Shown here: one piece after another, positions 8,228 to 18,655 of the stretch
How positions within the stretch are numbered: position 1 is the first letter of the stretch
Layout: each line of letters opens with the position of its first letter
Origin: Nocardioides astragali
GTDB taxonomy: Bacteria; Actinomycetota; Actinomycetes; Propionibacteriales; Nocardioidaceae
Length of the DNA stretch: 64,000 bases
Assembly (NCBI RefSeq): GCF_024436375.1
Contig: NZ_JAFMZM010000002.1
Location: forward strand, 310,001-374,000
Direction of reading: 5' to 3'
The notes under the pieces: generated by a model
The model's database searches: none
Told to the model about the DNA's origin: nothing
Seen by the model: only the letters and a program-made list of their open reading frames with translations
Made by a program: the position numbers and the translations under genes

Positions 8228-8673
8228 CCCTGGCAGCGTAGTGCTGTCACGGGCGCCGGAACAGGCCGTGCGACGGCACCGCCTCGCGCGCTGTCACTCC
8301 TCGGCGCAGCGCGCAAACCGGGTCCAGGTGATATTGATGCCTGCATTGGCGCGGCCTTGCGGCGGTGCGCTCCGGCGACCGGGCCTTGAGGCTCGGATTA
8401 GTTCGTCTCAGGCGAGCCCACCCGAACGTTCTCTCGGACGAGCCGAAAGTAGGGCCGACGCGCCGATTGAGGGTGCGGTCATTCCGCCGCTTGTGGCCCA
8501 GTCAAACGTTCAGTCGATGACGGGACGTCTCTAGACGAGAACAACGCGGGCTTACATCGGGGTTTGCTAGACAGCGACCCGCCTCAGGCGGAGCATGAGT
8601 CTCTGACCCGCGAGTTCGAGTGGCTTCCAATCGGCACTCATGACGCCCTCGGTACGCGATAGGGGGAACGAGG
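8228..8673. other. Intergenic region between divergent lipoprotein genes
   Basis: No supportable gene. It should hold the promoters of the two diverging lipoprotein genes. For the rightward gene, TAGGGG at 8660-8665 lies 8 nt before ATG 8674. CATGAGT and ACTCATG form a distant inverted repeat near the right end. Confidence 0.5.
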
Positions 8674-10119
8674 ATGGTTACGCGGCCCGCCCCTTCGATT
8701 GGGCTCGTGGTCTGCATGCTTCTTGTGTTCCTCGTGAGTTGTGATTCGGGTGGCTCTTCGCGTCAGCCGGCGAAGCGAGGTGGGGACCTCGCCGCGCCGG
8801 AGGAGACCGCTTCGGGGGAGACGGCGCTGGAACTCAAACGTGAGGACCCCGTGCCGTGTCCATCGGGGCCGATGAGCTCGTGGACGATGCACGAGCAGAG
8901 CACGGCTTCCGCGAGCGTCAATGATCTCCCGTGGATGACTCCGGACGTCGTGGTCAGCCGGGCGGGGACGGCAACCGTCGCCTTTGCGTCCGCCGACGAT
9001 GTCGTCCGCACTGCTGATGACCCCCCGGCTTTCGGCGACCCTCAGGACCCAGCGCACGGAAAGCAGAACCCGCACTCACCGATGGGCGGTGTTCACATCG
9101 GCATCGACGCGTCGGACGTGCAGACGACGATGGTCCAAGAGTTCGTGCGCCTGTCGGACAACAGCGGGTCCTCGAACGAGGTCGTCGACCTGCAACTCCC
9201 CGATCGGGTCCCTGGCGGGGAGTGGTCAAGCTCCTCTGCGGAGGTGACCCAGCAAGAGTTGCTGTACGAAGCGCACCTGGCGGTGAACGCGTCAGGCGCC
9301 GCCGTACTGATGTGGCTCGACTCCTCAAGCAACCTGAATGCCGTTTACCGCCACGGCGCAGGCGCTACATGGACCGCGCCACAGCGCGTGCCAGCCTCTG
9401 CTGACATATCCCCCAACTTCGAAGTCGGCATCGACGACGCAGGCCGGGTCGTGGTGGTCGGCAGGTATGGCGGCGAGCACGGCGTACGGGCCATCCGACG
9501 CAGCCCAGCAGGCAAGTGGGGGAAGGCGCAGGAACTGAGCGGCCCCGGCACCGACATCTTCACAATGACGGTCAGCGCCGGAGGGGCCGCGGTGGCACTC
9601 CATGGCCCCCTCGACCTCGATGGCGTGGCTTCCGGGCCACTGTTCGCCTCCCGGATGTCGCCTGCCGGTCACTGGCGTTCACCGGTGCGGCAGTGGAGCA
9701 GTGTCGGCTTCGAGGAGGCGGTCGGCATGGACGGGAAAGGACGAGCACTCATAGCGGGGTGGAACGGTGCTGATCTGATGGGGCGATGGAGCACGCCTGA
9801 CGGCCGATGGCGCGAGCCGTTCGTCCTCGCTAGCGACGTCTCCAGGACCCGTAAGTGGGGGCTCGCAGTAGCGGTCGAGGTAAACCGGCGAGGGGCCGCG
9901 GTCGTCGGATGGGGCGCGCAAGGGCGGGTCGCCCAGGTATGGGCCCGCTACAAGCCCATAGGACAGAAGCTTTGGACTCGGCCGGTCCGGCTGACCCGGA
10001 CCGACGACCCCCCGGAACTGTTCCGCGCAGCAATCGGAGAGTGCGGGCACGTCGCGTTCGTCTGGGAGACGAGCGGGGACACACAACTCCATGTCCTTCG
10101 CGCTTCACCTCGTCCGTAA
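8674..10119 (+). CDS. Hypothetical lipoprotein with propeller-like repeats
   Basis: A 481-residue protein starting MVTRPAPSIGLVVCMLLVFLVSC. This is a lipoprotein signal with lipobox LVSC and modified Cys23. A Ser/Glu linker follows to about residue 60. The body repeats a pattern of GxAxVxW or GRVVVVG strands followed by a W-x-x-P turn (ATWTAPQRV, GKWGKAQEL, GHWRSPVRQ, GRWREPFVL, KLWTRPVRL). This suggests a five- or more-bladed beta-propeller of the kind seen in extracellular sialidase-like folds. No catalytic Asp-box is evident, so a binding role is more likely than an enzymatic one. ATG 8674 follows GAACGAGG. Confidence 0.75.
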   Translation: MVTRPAPSIGLVVCMLLVFLVSCDSGGSSRQPAKRGGDLAAPEETASGETALELKREDPVPCPSGPMSSWTMHEQSTASASVNDLPWMTPDVVVSRAGTATVAFASADDVVRTADDPPAFGDPQDPAHGKQNPHSPMGGVHIGIDASDVQTTMVQEFVRLSDNSGSSNEVVDLQLPDRVPGGEWSSSSAEVTQQELLYEAHLAVNASGAAVLMWLDSSSNLNAVYRHGAGATWTAPQRVPASADISPNFEVGIDDAGRVVVVGRYGGEHGVRAIRRSPAGKWGKAQELSGPGTDIFTMTVSAGGAAVALHGPLDLDGVASGPLFASRMSPAGHWRSPVRQWSSVGFEEAVGMDGKGRALIAGWNGADLMGRWSTPDGRWREPFVLASDVSRTRKWGLAVAVEVNRRGAAVVGWGAQGRVAQVWARYKPIGQKLWTRPVRLTRTDDPPELFRAAIGECGHVAFVWETSGDTQLHVLRASPRP

Positions 10120-10312
10120 TGCACTCGGCTCCCCGATTCGCTGCCGCGGACCGACGCCGGCACCGCCCAGCACGTGGCTGCCGACTGTCCGCGGCTGTCG
10201 CAATAGAAGCGTCATTCCGCCGCCAAAGCGCCTCTTGCAGGCATCAAGGCCGGAGGTCTGTCTAGCAAGCGGGCCGTGCAGTCCACGACGTTTGGTTGAT
10301 GGTCGGCTGGCG

Positions 10313-11221
10313 TCAGTGCGGCGACTTCGGCCACAGGACGTCGGCGCGGCTGTAGTGGCCCGCGGCGTCGAACCAGCGCTTGGCGTAGAGCGTTTGGCGG
10401 AGGTCGCAGTCGGCGACGACGATGCCCTCGGCGTCGTACAACGGCCCCGCGATGACCTCGCCGGACGCCGGGGCGACGATGGCTGCGCCACCCCGGCCGA
10501 GGACGTCGGTGTCCGGGAGCGGCCAGGGGAAGTCGTCGCCGAATGCAGCGCGCTGGATGAACTGGGGCACTGAGACGACGAAGGCGCCAGACTCGATGGC
10601 GATGTGCCTGATCGTGGCCTGCCATCCGTCGGAGTCGTCCGCTGTTGGAGCGAGCCAGATCTGCGGGCCGCCCTGGTAGACGGCCCACCGGGCCAGGGGC
10701 ATCCGGTTCTCCCAACAGATCAGCCCACCGAGCCGACCCAGATGTGTCTCGGTGACACGGAGGTCGTCGCCCGCGCCGAGGCCGTGGAAGAGCCGCTCGT
10801 GGTGGGTCGGCATGAGCTTGCGGTGCTTGTTGAGCAGGCCGTCCGGACCCACCAACAACAGCGTGTTGTAAAGGGTCCCGGGGCGCTCGAGCTCGCGCTC
10901 GTTGACGCCTATGGCGCAGAGGACATCGTGCTCCCGGCACGCGGCGGCGATCCGGTCGACGACGGGGCCAGGGACCTCGACCGAGCTCACCCAGAGCCGC
11001 TCCCACAGCGCGTTGCCGTCGCCGCCCGTCAGGTGAGCCCAAGCGTACGAGGGGTAGAGCGAGAGGAACGTCTCGGGGAACACGACCAGCTGGGCGCCCT
11101 GCCCGGCCGCATCCGCGAGGAGGCCGAGCGCCTTGTCGAGGCTGGCTTCCAGGTCGAGCACCACCGGCATCGCCTGCACTGCGGCGACCCGGACCGTGGG
11201 CATCGTGGGCACGGGCTCCAT
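10313..11221 (-). CDS. Nitrilase
   Basis: A 302-residue carbon-nitrogen hydrolase, predicted to hydrolyse a nitrile to the acid and ammonia. The catalytic triad is visible: Glu50 in VVFPETFLSLYP, Lys135 in NKHRKLMPTHHER, and Cys169 in GGLICWENRMPLARW. The CWENxMPLAR form is typical of true nitrilases (branch 1) rather than amidases. The open frame runs further upstream, but I chose ATG 11221 because a TACTCT -10 box lies 6 nt before it. It is convergent with the lipoprotein gene on its left. Substrate preference (aliphatic, aromatic or cyanide) cannot be judged. Confidence 0.93.
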   Translation of the reverse strand: MEPVPTMPTVRVAAVQAMPVVLDLEASLDKALGLLADAAGQGAQLVVFPETFLSLYPSYAWAHLTGGDGNALWERLWVSSVEVPGPVVDRIAAACREHDVLCAIGVNERELERPGTLYNTLLLVGPDGLLNKHRKLMPTHHERLFHGLGAGDDLRVTETHLGRLGGLICWENRMPLARWAVYQGGPQIWLAPTADDSDGWQATIRHIAIESGAFVVSVPQFIQRAAFGDDFPWPLPDTDVLGRGGAAIVAPASGEVIAGPLYDAEGIVVADCDLRQTLYAKRWFDAAGHYSRADVLWPKSPH

Positions 11222-11227
11222 GTCGGC

Positions 11228-11233
11228 AGAGTA
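11228..11233 (-). promoter_or_regulatory. -10 element TACTCT for leaderless nitrilase gene
   Basis: Minus-strand TACTCT with 6 nt to ATG 11221. This decides the start over longer open-frame choices. Confidence 0.55.
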
Positions 11234-11357
11234 ACGCGTCCTCAGACCCCCGCCGGGACTCTCACCACTGGGCCGGAGCATGAAACATCTCTCCGCCGCA
11301 GGCGTCGCCGTCACAACACCCGCACTCCTTGCGGGGGCGCCGTCGCGGCGGTACCGC

Positions 11358-11542
11358 TCAGCAGCATTGTGCGCGCGGTGAGTGCTCGCGCTGATGGTCC
11401 CGTCGGTGTTCGAACTCGCGCCGGGTCATGGGCCGTTCACCGGTCGTCGCGCACTCCGCGACGTACTCGTCCCACTTGGCCTCGCCCGTGAACTGTCGGA
11501 CGTACCAGTGCAGCGTGCGCGCGATCCTCGTGATGCCGTTCA

Positions 11543-11543
<1 letters not shown>
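11358..11543 (-). CDS. ybdD: YbdD/YjiX family small protein
   Basis: A 61-residue protein, MNGITRIARTLHWYVRQFTGE then KWDEYVAECATTGERPMTRREFEHRR, ending in an Arg/His-rich tail with two Cys. This is the DUF466/YbdD family, which almost always follows cstA-type genes and is thought to be needed for pyruvate or peptide uptake by CstA/BtsT. Its ATG shares one base with the cstA stop (TGATG), so the two are translated as a unit. Confidence 0.9.
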
Positions 11544-13744
<2,201 letters not shown>

Positions 13745-14200
13745 GGCGCGACCTCCTCCGTGCTCAGGCGCGCCCCGGACGGCGCCGCCGGCGCTTCCCT
13801 GATCTGTACCCCGCACGGCCCAACTTCACCGCAGAGGCACCACCGCCCGCACCCGTCTGCACCCGACGCCCTCAATCTCGCGCCGCAGATCCTCGTGACC
13901 GCATGGCGATCCGCGACTGGTCAGCCCGGCGCGCGGATCGTGGCACATGCGGATGTCCACTCGGGGGAAGTGGCTCGGGTGACCAAGTTCGCTCAGGGCC
14001 CTGAACCCGCTCGTGACAACCGTCGATGAGGAGTTCAGGTTCTCCCACATACTGGATGACGAGCATGGCCGGCTCGGGTGGTTCGTCGGTACCTGACTCC
14101 ATCCGCTTCGTACCGGGCGTCAACTCCTCAGGGCGCCATCCCATCTGCCCGACTCGCGGCATGTGCGTGCGTTGGCACGGCTCACGGCGTGGCTGCACCA

Positions 14201-14220
14201 CGCCGCCTCGCATGGCGGCG
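14201..14220. repeat. Perfect 7-bp hairpin over the -35/spacer of the next gene
   Basis: CGCCGCC, loop TCGCAT, GGCGGCG. It ends one base before the TAGCCT -10 box, so it could serve as an operator. Confidence 0.45.
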
Positions 14221-14221
14221 C

Positions 14222-14227
14222 TAGCCT
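14222..14227 (+). promoter_or_regulatory. -10 element TAGCCT for leaderless gene at 14234
   Basis: TAGCCT with 6 nt to ATG 14234. Confidence 0.55.
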
Positions 14228-14233
14228 CCCTGC

Positions 14234-14836
14234 ATGGATCGCGACCCCTCTCGCTACGAGGCGATGTTCGAGGACGCCGGAATCGACGGCGAGTCGCTGA
14301 CCGTGCTGCTTGTCCGGAGTGGCACACGTGCGGACGTGCTTCGACTTCTCGGCGCGGAAGCCGAAGCCGACCTCGCGCCGTATCCGGACCTGGAGGACGT
14401 GGACTACTCCGGGTACGCATTGGCCGAGGTCGAGGGTGGTGTTGTCGCGTTCGAACTCACTGGATACGCCGATCCCAGCCCGCGAGTGCTGGCCGCACTC
14501 TCAGCGCTCGGAGGCGCTGCCGCGGTCACGCGCTCTGACATCCAGGCCCATGAGCGGTTCGGTTGCGCTCGCGACGGCGTGGTCGTCTTCGACGCTGACG
14601 AGTACAAGTATGTCAAGGAGCAGGAGAAGGAGTCCGTACCTCCCGAGTTGCGCCCGATGTTCGACTCGGCTTGGGTCAACCTCAATGCTGACGGTGATGA
14701 CGACGAGGGAGGGAGTGGCTTCGTCGGCTACGCGATGGCGGCCATACATACCGGCGTCGTGGTCACCGGCGAGGACCTGACCCGTGCTGCGCAGCAGGGG
14801 TGGCACCGGGTGCGGACGCTCACCTATCTGGAGTGA
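14234..14836 (+). CDS. DUF6461-like hypothetical protein
   Basis: A 200-residue acidic soluble protein. The order of segments (SLTVLLVRSGTRADVLRLLGAE, a strand GGVVAFELTGYADPSPRVLAAL, then AVTRSDIQAHERFGCARDGVVVFDADEY) resembles DUF6461 proteins. These are common in Streptomyces and relatives and sometimes sit in toxin-immunity-like lone-gene contexts. The function of the family is unknown to me. The start is leaderless with a hairpin across the -35 region. The family call is from pattern memory and moderate in confidence. Confidence 0.7.
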   Translation: MDRDPSRYEAMFEDAGIDGESLTVLLVRSGTRADVLRLLGAEAEADLAPYPDLEDVDYSGYALAEVEGGVVAFELTGYADPSPRVLAALSALGGAAAVTRSDIQAHERFGCARDGVVVFDADEYKYVKEQEKESVPPELRPMFDSAWVNLNADGDDDEGGSGFVGYAMAAIHTGVVVTGEDLTRAAQQGWHRVRTLTYLE

Positions 14837-15101
14837 TTCTCGCGTAGGGAGCTTCGAAATCGCGTCGGCGCAAACGTTCCGTACACCGTCCGCGCCGTCC
14901 AGGTCGCAAACGATTGGCAGCCCGCAGGCAGGGCGGACGTGCCGCAAGCCGATCCACATGCGGTGACATGCGACCCCCGTCCACCGCCGCCCGCGACGCG
15001 AGCTCATCCCCGCGCGGGGCTCATGAGGGCGTGATCGGACGAATGGCATCGCCCAGCCGGTCGACCCGCTCCGCAGGAGCTGCCGCCGGTTGAGGCCGGT
15101 C

Positions 15102-15755
15102 TCAGGGCGTCGTGGTAGGCCCGTAGAGCGCCGCGGCTCGTCCGGTCATCAGCGCCCAGTAGCGGTCGCCGTAGGACCAGTGCCACCACTCAGTGGGGTA
15201 GTTGACCATTCCCACTTCGACGAGTACGTCACGCAGGATCGATCGGTGCCGCCTAGCCTCGGCATTCACCGGAGCATCGAAGTAGCAGGCGCCGTCGGAG
15301 TCCTCGGGTGAGGCATTGATCGGCGACCCGAGGTCAAGCTCGTTGCCGTCCGGGTCGCAGAGGGTGAGGTCGATGGCCGCGCCGCTGACATGGGGCGCAA
15401 TCTCGGGCGGGGAGACGTAACGGCTGGCTTTGAGATAGCTCTCTTGCTGAGAGAGGTGGGGCTCGTTAGCGATCAGCTGGTCCCGGTAACTGTTGAAGTA
15501 GGAGGCTTGCAGGTCCGATGTGCGAAGTCCTTCGACCAAGCAGAGTCGGAACCCGTCGGGCAGGTGGGTCTGTGCTGCTCGGAGGCGCTCCATGACTCCC
15601 GCGCGCAACCGACTGCGATGTGGTTCGTCCTGCTTCTTGAGATCTGACATTGCGAATAGATCGCCGGCGTTGACCAGTGGTTCGTCGCACTCTTCGACTG
15701 GGACACGAGCGACGGCCGGGTCGCCCATGAGTACGACGGAGTCCATGAGGGGCAT
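15102..15755 (-). CDS. D-Ala-D-Ala dipeptidase, VanX/DdpX-type (M15D)
   Basis: A 217-residue zinc peptidase predicted to cleave D-alanyl-D-alanine. VanX-family residues are all in place: the GLRT Arg (about 78), zinc ligands His122 and Asp129 in HVSGAAIDLTL, catalytic Glu189 and zinc ligand His192 in EWWHWSYGDRYW. ATG 15755 follows GGAGGG by 7 bases; the longer open frame adds an unconvincing Pro/Ala tail. There is no signal peptide, so it would act in the cytosol like VanX. No vanH/vanA ligase genes accompany it. The role may be cell-wall dipeptide recycling (DdpX-like) rather than resistance. Confidence 0.9.
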   Translation of the reverse strand: MPLMDSVVLMGDPAVARVPVEECDEPLVNAGDLFAMSDLKKQDEPHRSRLRAGVMERLRAAQTHLPDGFRLCLVEGLRTSDLQASYFNSYRDQLIANEPHLSQQESYLKASRYVSPPEIAPHVSGAAIDLTLCDPDGNELDLGSPINASPEDSDGACYFDAPVNAEARRHRSILRDVLVEVGMVNYPTEWWHWSYGDRYWALMTGRAAALYGPTTTP

Positions 15756-16165
15756 TAGAGCACCCTCCGGCGCGGAGCCAACGCGGGGCGTCGTTGGATA
15801 TGCCGCGTCAGACGCGACGCCGGGCGGCAATGTGAAAAGTGCGCACTAGCGGCGTCTCGCTCAGACTCGTCACGCCGCATGTCCGCACACATGTGTCGAT
15901 GGGCGATCCGCGACTGGAACGTCCCCTCCCTGCTACGCCTTGACGACGTCGGCCGAATTCGGGGATCTCTGCAAAGTTCGCGGCGGGCGGCTCGTCAATC
16001 TCTGCTGCATCTCGACAGTCGCGCAGGCCGGGTTTGTTGGTTGAGGAGGTCGCGCAGCGACCGTCACGAAACCGGTTCCCGGGTTCGTGATCTTGTTCGA
16101 GAACACTTCTCCACAGATGCGTTGGCGCAGGTCGGAGTGTCGGTGGGCTCTGGGAGGATGGATGC
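15756..16165. other. Intergenic region with interspersed repeat
   Basis: No supportable gene. It contains the third copy of the short interspersed repeat (16031-16073), about 90 bases before the DUF222/HNH gene. Confidence 0.6.
16031..16073. repeat. Interspersed repeat copy upstream of the DUF222/HNH gene
   Basis: Shares 28 identical bases with 3857-3884 (through 16058), then continues with GACCGTCACGAAACC, parallel to the tail of the first copy. The centre GTCGC-GCA-GCGAC is a hairpin. Confidence 0.7.
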
Positions 16166-17659
16166 ATGTCCACCACCACCCCGGCGCTCAACAGCCCGGC
16201 CGGCACGCGTTCGGTGCTGGACCGTGCGCGGGATGCGATGACCGTCCGCCGGCGGGCGGAGGTGGAGGTGCTGGAGGCTGCGTTGGTGTGGGCGCACGCC
16301 CACGTCCCGGCTGGTGAGGACGACGCCGCGGGCTGGAGGTCGGACATCATCCACACGCCTGGGTCGGCGGCGGCGTTGTTCGGGGAGCGGGCCACCCCGA
16401 TCGCGGGTGACGGGACGCCAGCGGTGGCGGAGTTCGCGGTGACGGAGCTCGCCGCGGTCCTCGACATCTCGCACGAGGCGACCCTGTCCCTGGTCGGCGA
16501 CGTGCTCGACCTGGCCCACCGGCTGCCACGCACCTGGGCCTTGGTCAAGGAGCTGCGGGTCCCGGTCCACCTGGGGCGGGAGGCCGCCCGGCAGTCCCGC
16601 GACCTGGACGTGGACGCAGCAGCGCATGCGGACCGGCTGCTGTCGTGGCGGCCACGGCGGCTGAACCCGCACCGGGTGGGGGTGCTGGTCCACGAGGCCC
16701 GCCTGTACGCCGACCCGGACCGGGCCATCGCGGACCACGATCAGGCGTTGGCGGCGCGTCGGGTGGAGGTGCACCACGAGGAAGGTGCGCCCGGCTCGTC
16801 GGAGGTGTTCATGACCCTCGACACCGCGGATGCGGCCGCGTTCGACTCGACGGTGTCCACGATGGCCGCCACCATGCGCGCGCTGGGTCATCCCGGGGAC
16901 CTCGGTGTCCGGCGTGCGCACGCGGTGGGGGTGCTCGCGGACCCGCAGCAGGCCCTCGACCTGCTGGCCGCTGCCGACATCGCCGACCCCGACCGACCCC
17001 TCGACCCGGACCACGACCCCGCGGTCTGTGTCGCCGAGGACGCCGCCTACGCCACCCCCACCCCGTTCCGCGGCTGGTCTGGTGGCGGCGGGCGGGACGG
17101 CGGCACGGCTGGTGGTGAGGCGGTGGTCGTGTTCCACGTCACCGACCGCGACCTCCTCGACACCGACACCGACCCCGACGGGAGCGGGTTGCTGCGTCGC
17201 GACGGGGTCGCCCGCTCACCCAAGCTCGGCCCCGTCCTGACGGCCCGGTTGCACTCGTGGCTGCTGACCGCGGGCACGGTGACCATCAAGCCCGTCCTCG
17301 ACATCCATGCGATGCCGGCGGTGGACCAGCACGACCCGCCGGCGCGGATGGCCGAGGCCGTCCGGCTGCGCGACGAGACGTGTGTCTACCCGCGCTGCGG
17401 GCGCCGGGCGGAGGTCTGCGATCTCGACCACGTCGACGAATACGTCCCGATGGACCAGGGCGGCCCGCCCGGCCAGACGCATCCCGACAACCTCGCCCCG
17501 CTGTGCCGGCGGCACCACCGGGCCAAGACGTTCGGCCGGTTCGCCTACCGACGCCTGGCTGATGGGTCGTACGAGTGGACCCTGCCCACCGGCACCCAGA
17601 TCACCACCGACCCCCACACCCTGCGCCCCGCACCACCACCCAAGCGTCGACGAACCTGA
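16166..17659 (+). CDS. DUF222 and HNH endonuclease domain protein
   Basis: A 497-residue protein of the large actinobacterial DUF222-HNH family (13E12-like). The N-terminal helical DUF222 region spans about residues 20-370. The C-terminal HNH nuclease domain has Cys406 and Cys411 (CVYPRCGRR), the catalytic pair in CDLDHVDEY around His422, and CRRHHRAKT at about 450-458. The tail is Lys/Arg-rich. These genes are present in many copies in Nocardioides and mycobacteria and are often linked to short repeats. Their biological role is unresolved, but mobility or homing-like activity has been suggested. ATG 16166 follows GGGAGGATGG. An interspersed repeat lies just upstream. Confidence 0.92.
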   Translation: MSTTTPALNSPAGTRSVLDRARDAMTVRRRAEVEVLEAALVWAHAHVPAGEDDAAGWRSDIIHTPGSAAALFGERATPIAGDGTPAVAEFAVTELAAVLDISHEATLSLVGDVLDLAHRLPRTWALVKELRVPVHLGREAARQSRDLDVDAAAHADRLLSWRPRRLNPHRVGVLVHEARLYADPDRAIADHDQALAARRVEVHHEEGAPGSSEVFMTLDTADAAAFDSTVSTMAATMRALGHPGDLGVRRAHAVGVLADPQQALDLLAAADIADPDRPLDPDHDPAVCVAEDAAYATPTPFRGWSGGGGRDGGTAGGEAVVVFHVTDRDLLDTDTDPDGSGLLRRDGVARSPKLGPVLTARLHSWLLTAGTVTIKPVLDIHAMPAVDQHDPPARMAEAVRLRDETCVYPRCGRRAEVCDLDHVDEYVPMDQGGPPGQTHPDNLAPLCRRHHRAKTFGRFAYRRLADGSYEWTLPTGTQITTDPHTLRPAPPPKRRRT

Positions 17660-17741
17660 CCGCCCCACAGCCCGACACCACCCGGTGATCGGGCCACAGG
17701 CACGGACTGACCGGCCGCAAACCCGTTGCTCGCGCGCCGAC

Positions 17742-17759
17742 GACGCACGAAGGTGCGTC
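17742..17759. repeat. Perfect 7-bp hairpin at the phosphotransferase start
   Basis: GACGCAC, loop GAAG, GTGCGTC. It ends one base before ATG 17761, where a ribosome site would be expected. Confidence 0.45.
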
Positions 17760-17760
17760 C

Positions 17761-18606
17761 ATGGACGAGGCGAGGGACCAGGCGAGGGGCGAGGCGAGCG
17801 ACGACGCGAGGGACGACGCCGAGGAGGGTCCCTTCGACGCGGCCGACCGCGCGGCCGAGGCCAACGCGCGGCATCGGCCCGTCGTGGTCGGTCCCGACGT
17901 CGTGTCTCGCCCGGCAGGTCCGGGCACCGAGACCGTGCACAGCTTCCTGCGGCACCTGAGAGCCAAGGGCCTGGACAGTGTTCCTGAGCCCCTCGGTGTC
18001 CGCGGCGGCATCGAGCGGCTCCGCCTCATCCCAGGAGCGGGCGGTGGCGAGGGGTGGTTCCACCAGCACACGGACCGGGGTCTGACGTCAGCCGCGCGCC
18101 TGCTGCGAGTCATCCACGACGTGGGCGCGGACTGGACCCCACCGCCGGACGCGGTGTGGGGTGCGCCTGCGATCGCCTGCGACGACACGGTGTACTGCCA
18201 CGGAGACCCAGGCCCGTGGAACTTCATCTGGCGCGACAATGAGGTCGTCGGGTTGATCGACTGGGACTACCTTCACCCCGGCCCGCGCCTGGACGACGTG
18301 GCGTACGCGCTGCGCTGGTTCGCACCCCTGCGCCCCGACCAGCACGCCACCCACTGGCACCACTTCCCGGTCGTCCCCGATCGGCGGGCACGCGTGCGCG
18401 CCTTCGTCGCCGCATACGGCGACCTTCCGGACTTCGACGTGGTGGACGCCGTCACCGAGAGGATCCGGTCCGTGATCAGGCAACGGCGCGAGATGGCCGA
18501 TCGCGGGATCGAGCCCCAGCGGACGTGGGTCGCGGACGGTGCAGAGGATCGTGATCTGGAGGAGATCCGGTGGATCGAGGAGCATCGCGCGGACCTGGGT
18601 CCTTGA
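17761..18606 (+). CDS. Aminoglycoside phosphotransferase (APH) family protein
   Basis: Up to 281 residues, with a kinase-like fold that transfers phosphate from ATP to a small molecule. The catalytic loop is CHGDPGPWNFIW (Asp about 146) and the metal-binding loop is LIDWDYLHPGPRLDDVAYALRW. The substrate is unknown, and resistance should not be assumed. The start is uncertain: the first 35 residues are a low-complexity Asp/Ala/Arg run encoded by degenerate GGCGAGG repeats, and a hairpin occupies the ribosome-site position. GTG 17884, giving MVGPDVVSRPAGPGTETVH, is a good alternative. Confidence 0.85.
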   Translation: MDEARDQARGEASDDARDDAEEGPFDAADRAAEANARHRPVVVGPDVVSRPAGPGTETVHSFLRHLRAKGLDSVPEPLGVRGGIERLRLIPGAGGGEGWFHQHTDRGLTSAARLLRVIHDVGADWTPPPDAVWGAPAIACDDTVYCHGDPGPWNFIWRDNEVVGLIDWDYLHPGPRLDDVAYALRWFAPLRPDQHATHWHHFPVVPDRRARVRAFVAAYGDLPDFDVVDAVTERIRSVIRQRREMADRGIEPQRTWVADGAEDRDLEEIRWIEEHRADLGP

Positions 18607-18655
18607 CGCCCGCGGCCAGCCCCTGGCGACACGCCATGGCGGGATCGGACGTCCC

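Larger units (their letters stand above)
13745..14233. other. Intergenic region between divergent cstA and DUF6461-like gene
   Basis: No supportable gene in 489 bases. The left part should hold the cstA promoter. The right end carries a hairpin (14201-14220) and the -10 box of the next gene. Confidence 0.5.

Noticed and set aside
7596..8534. 312-codon plus-strand frame opposite the first lipoprotein gene
   Set aside because: The minus-strand frame has a perfect lipoprotein signal and lipobox; this one is a shadow.
14026..14538. 170-codon plus-strand frame overlapping the DUF6461-like gene
   Set aside because: Arg/Ser-rich shadow frame; the ATG 14234 frame has a promoter and a sensible protein composition.
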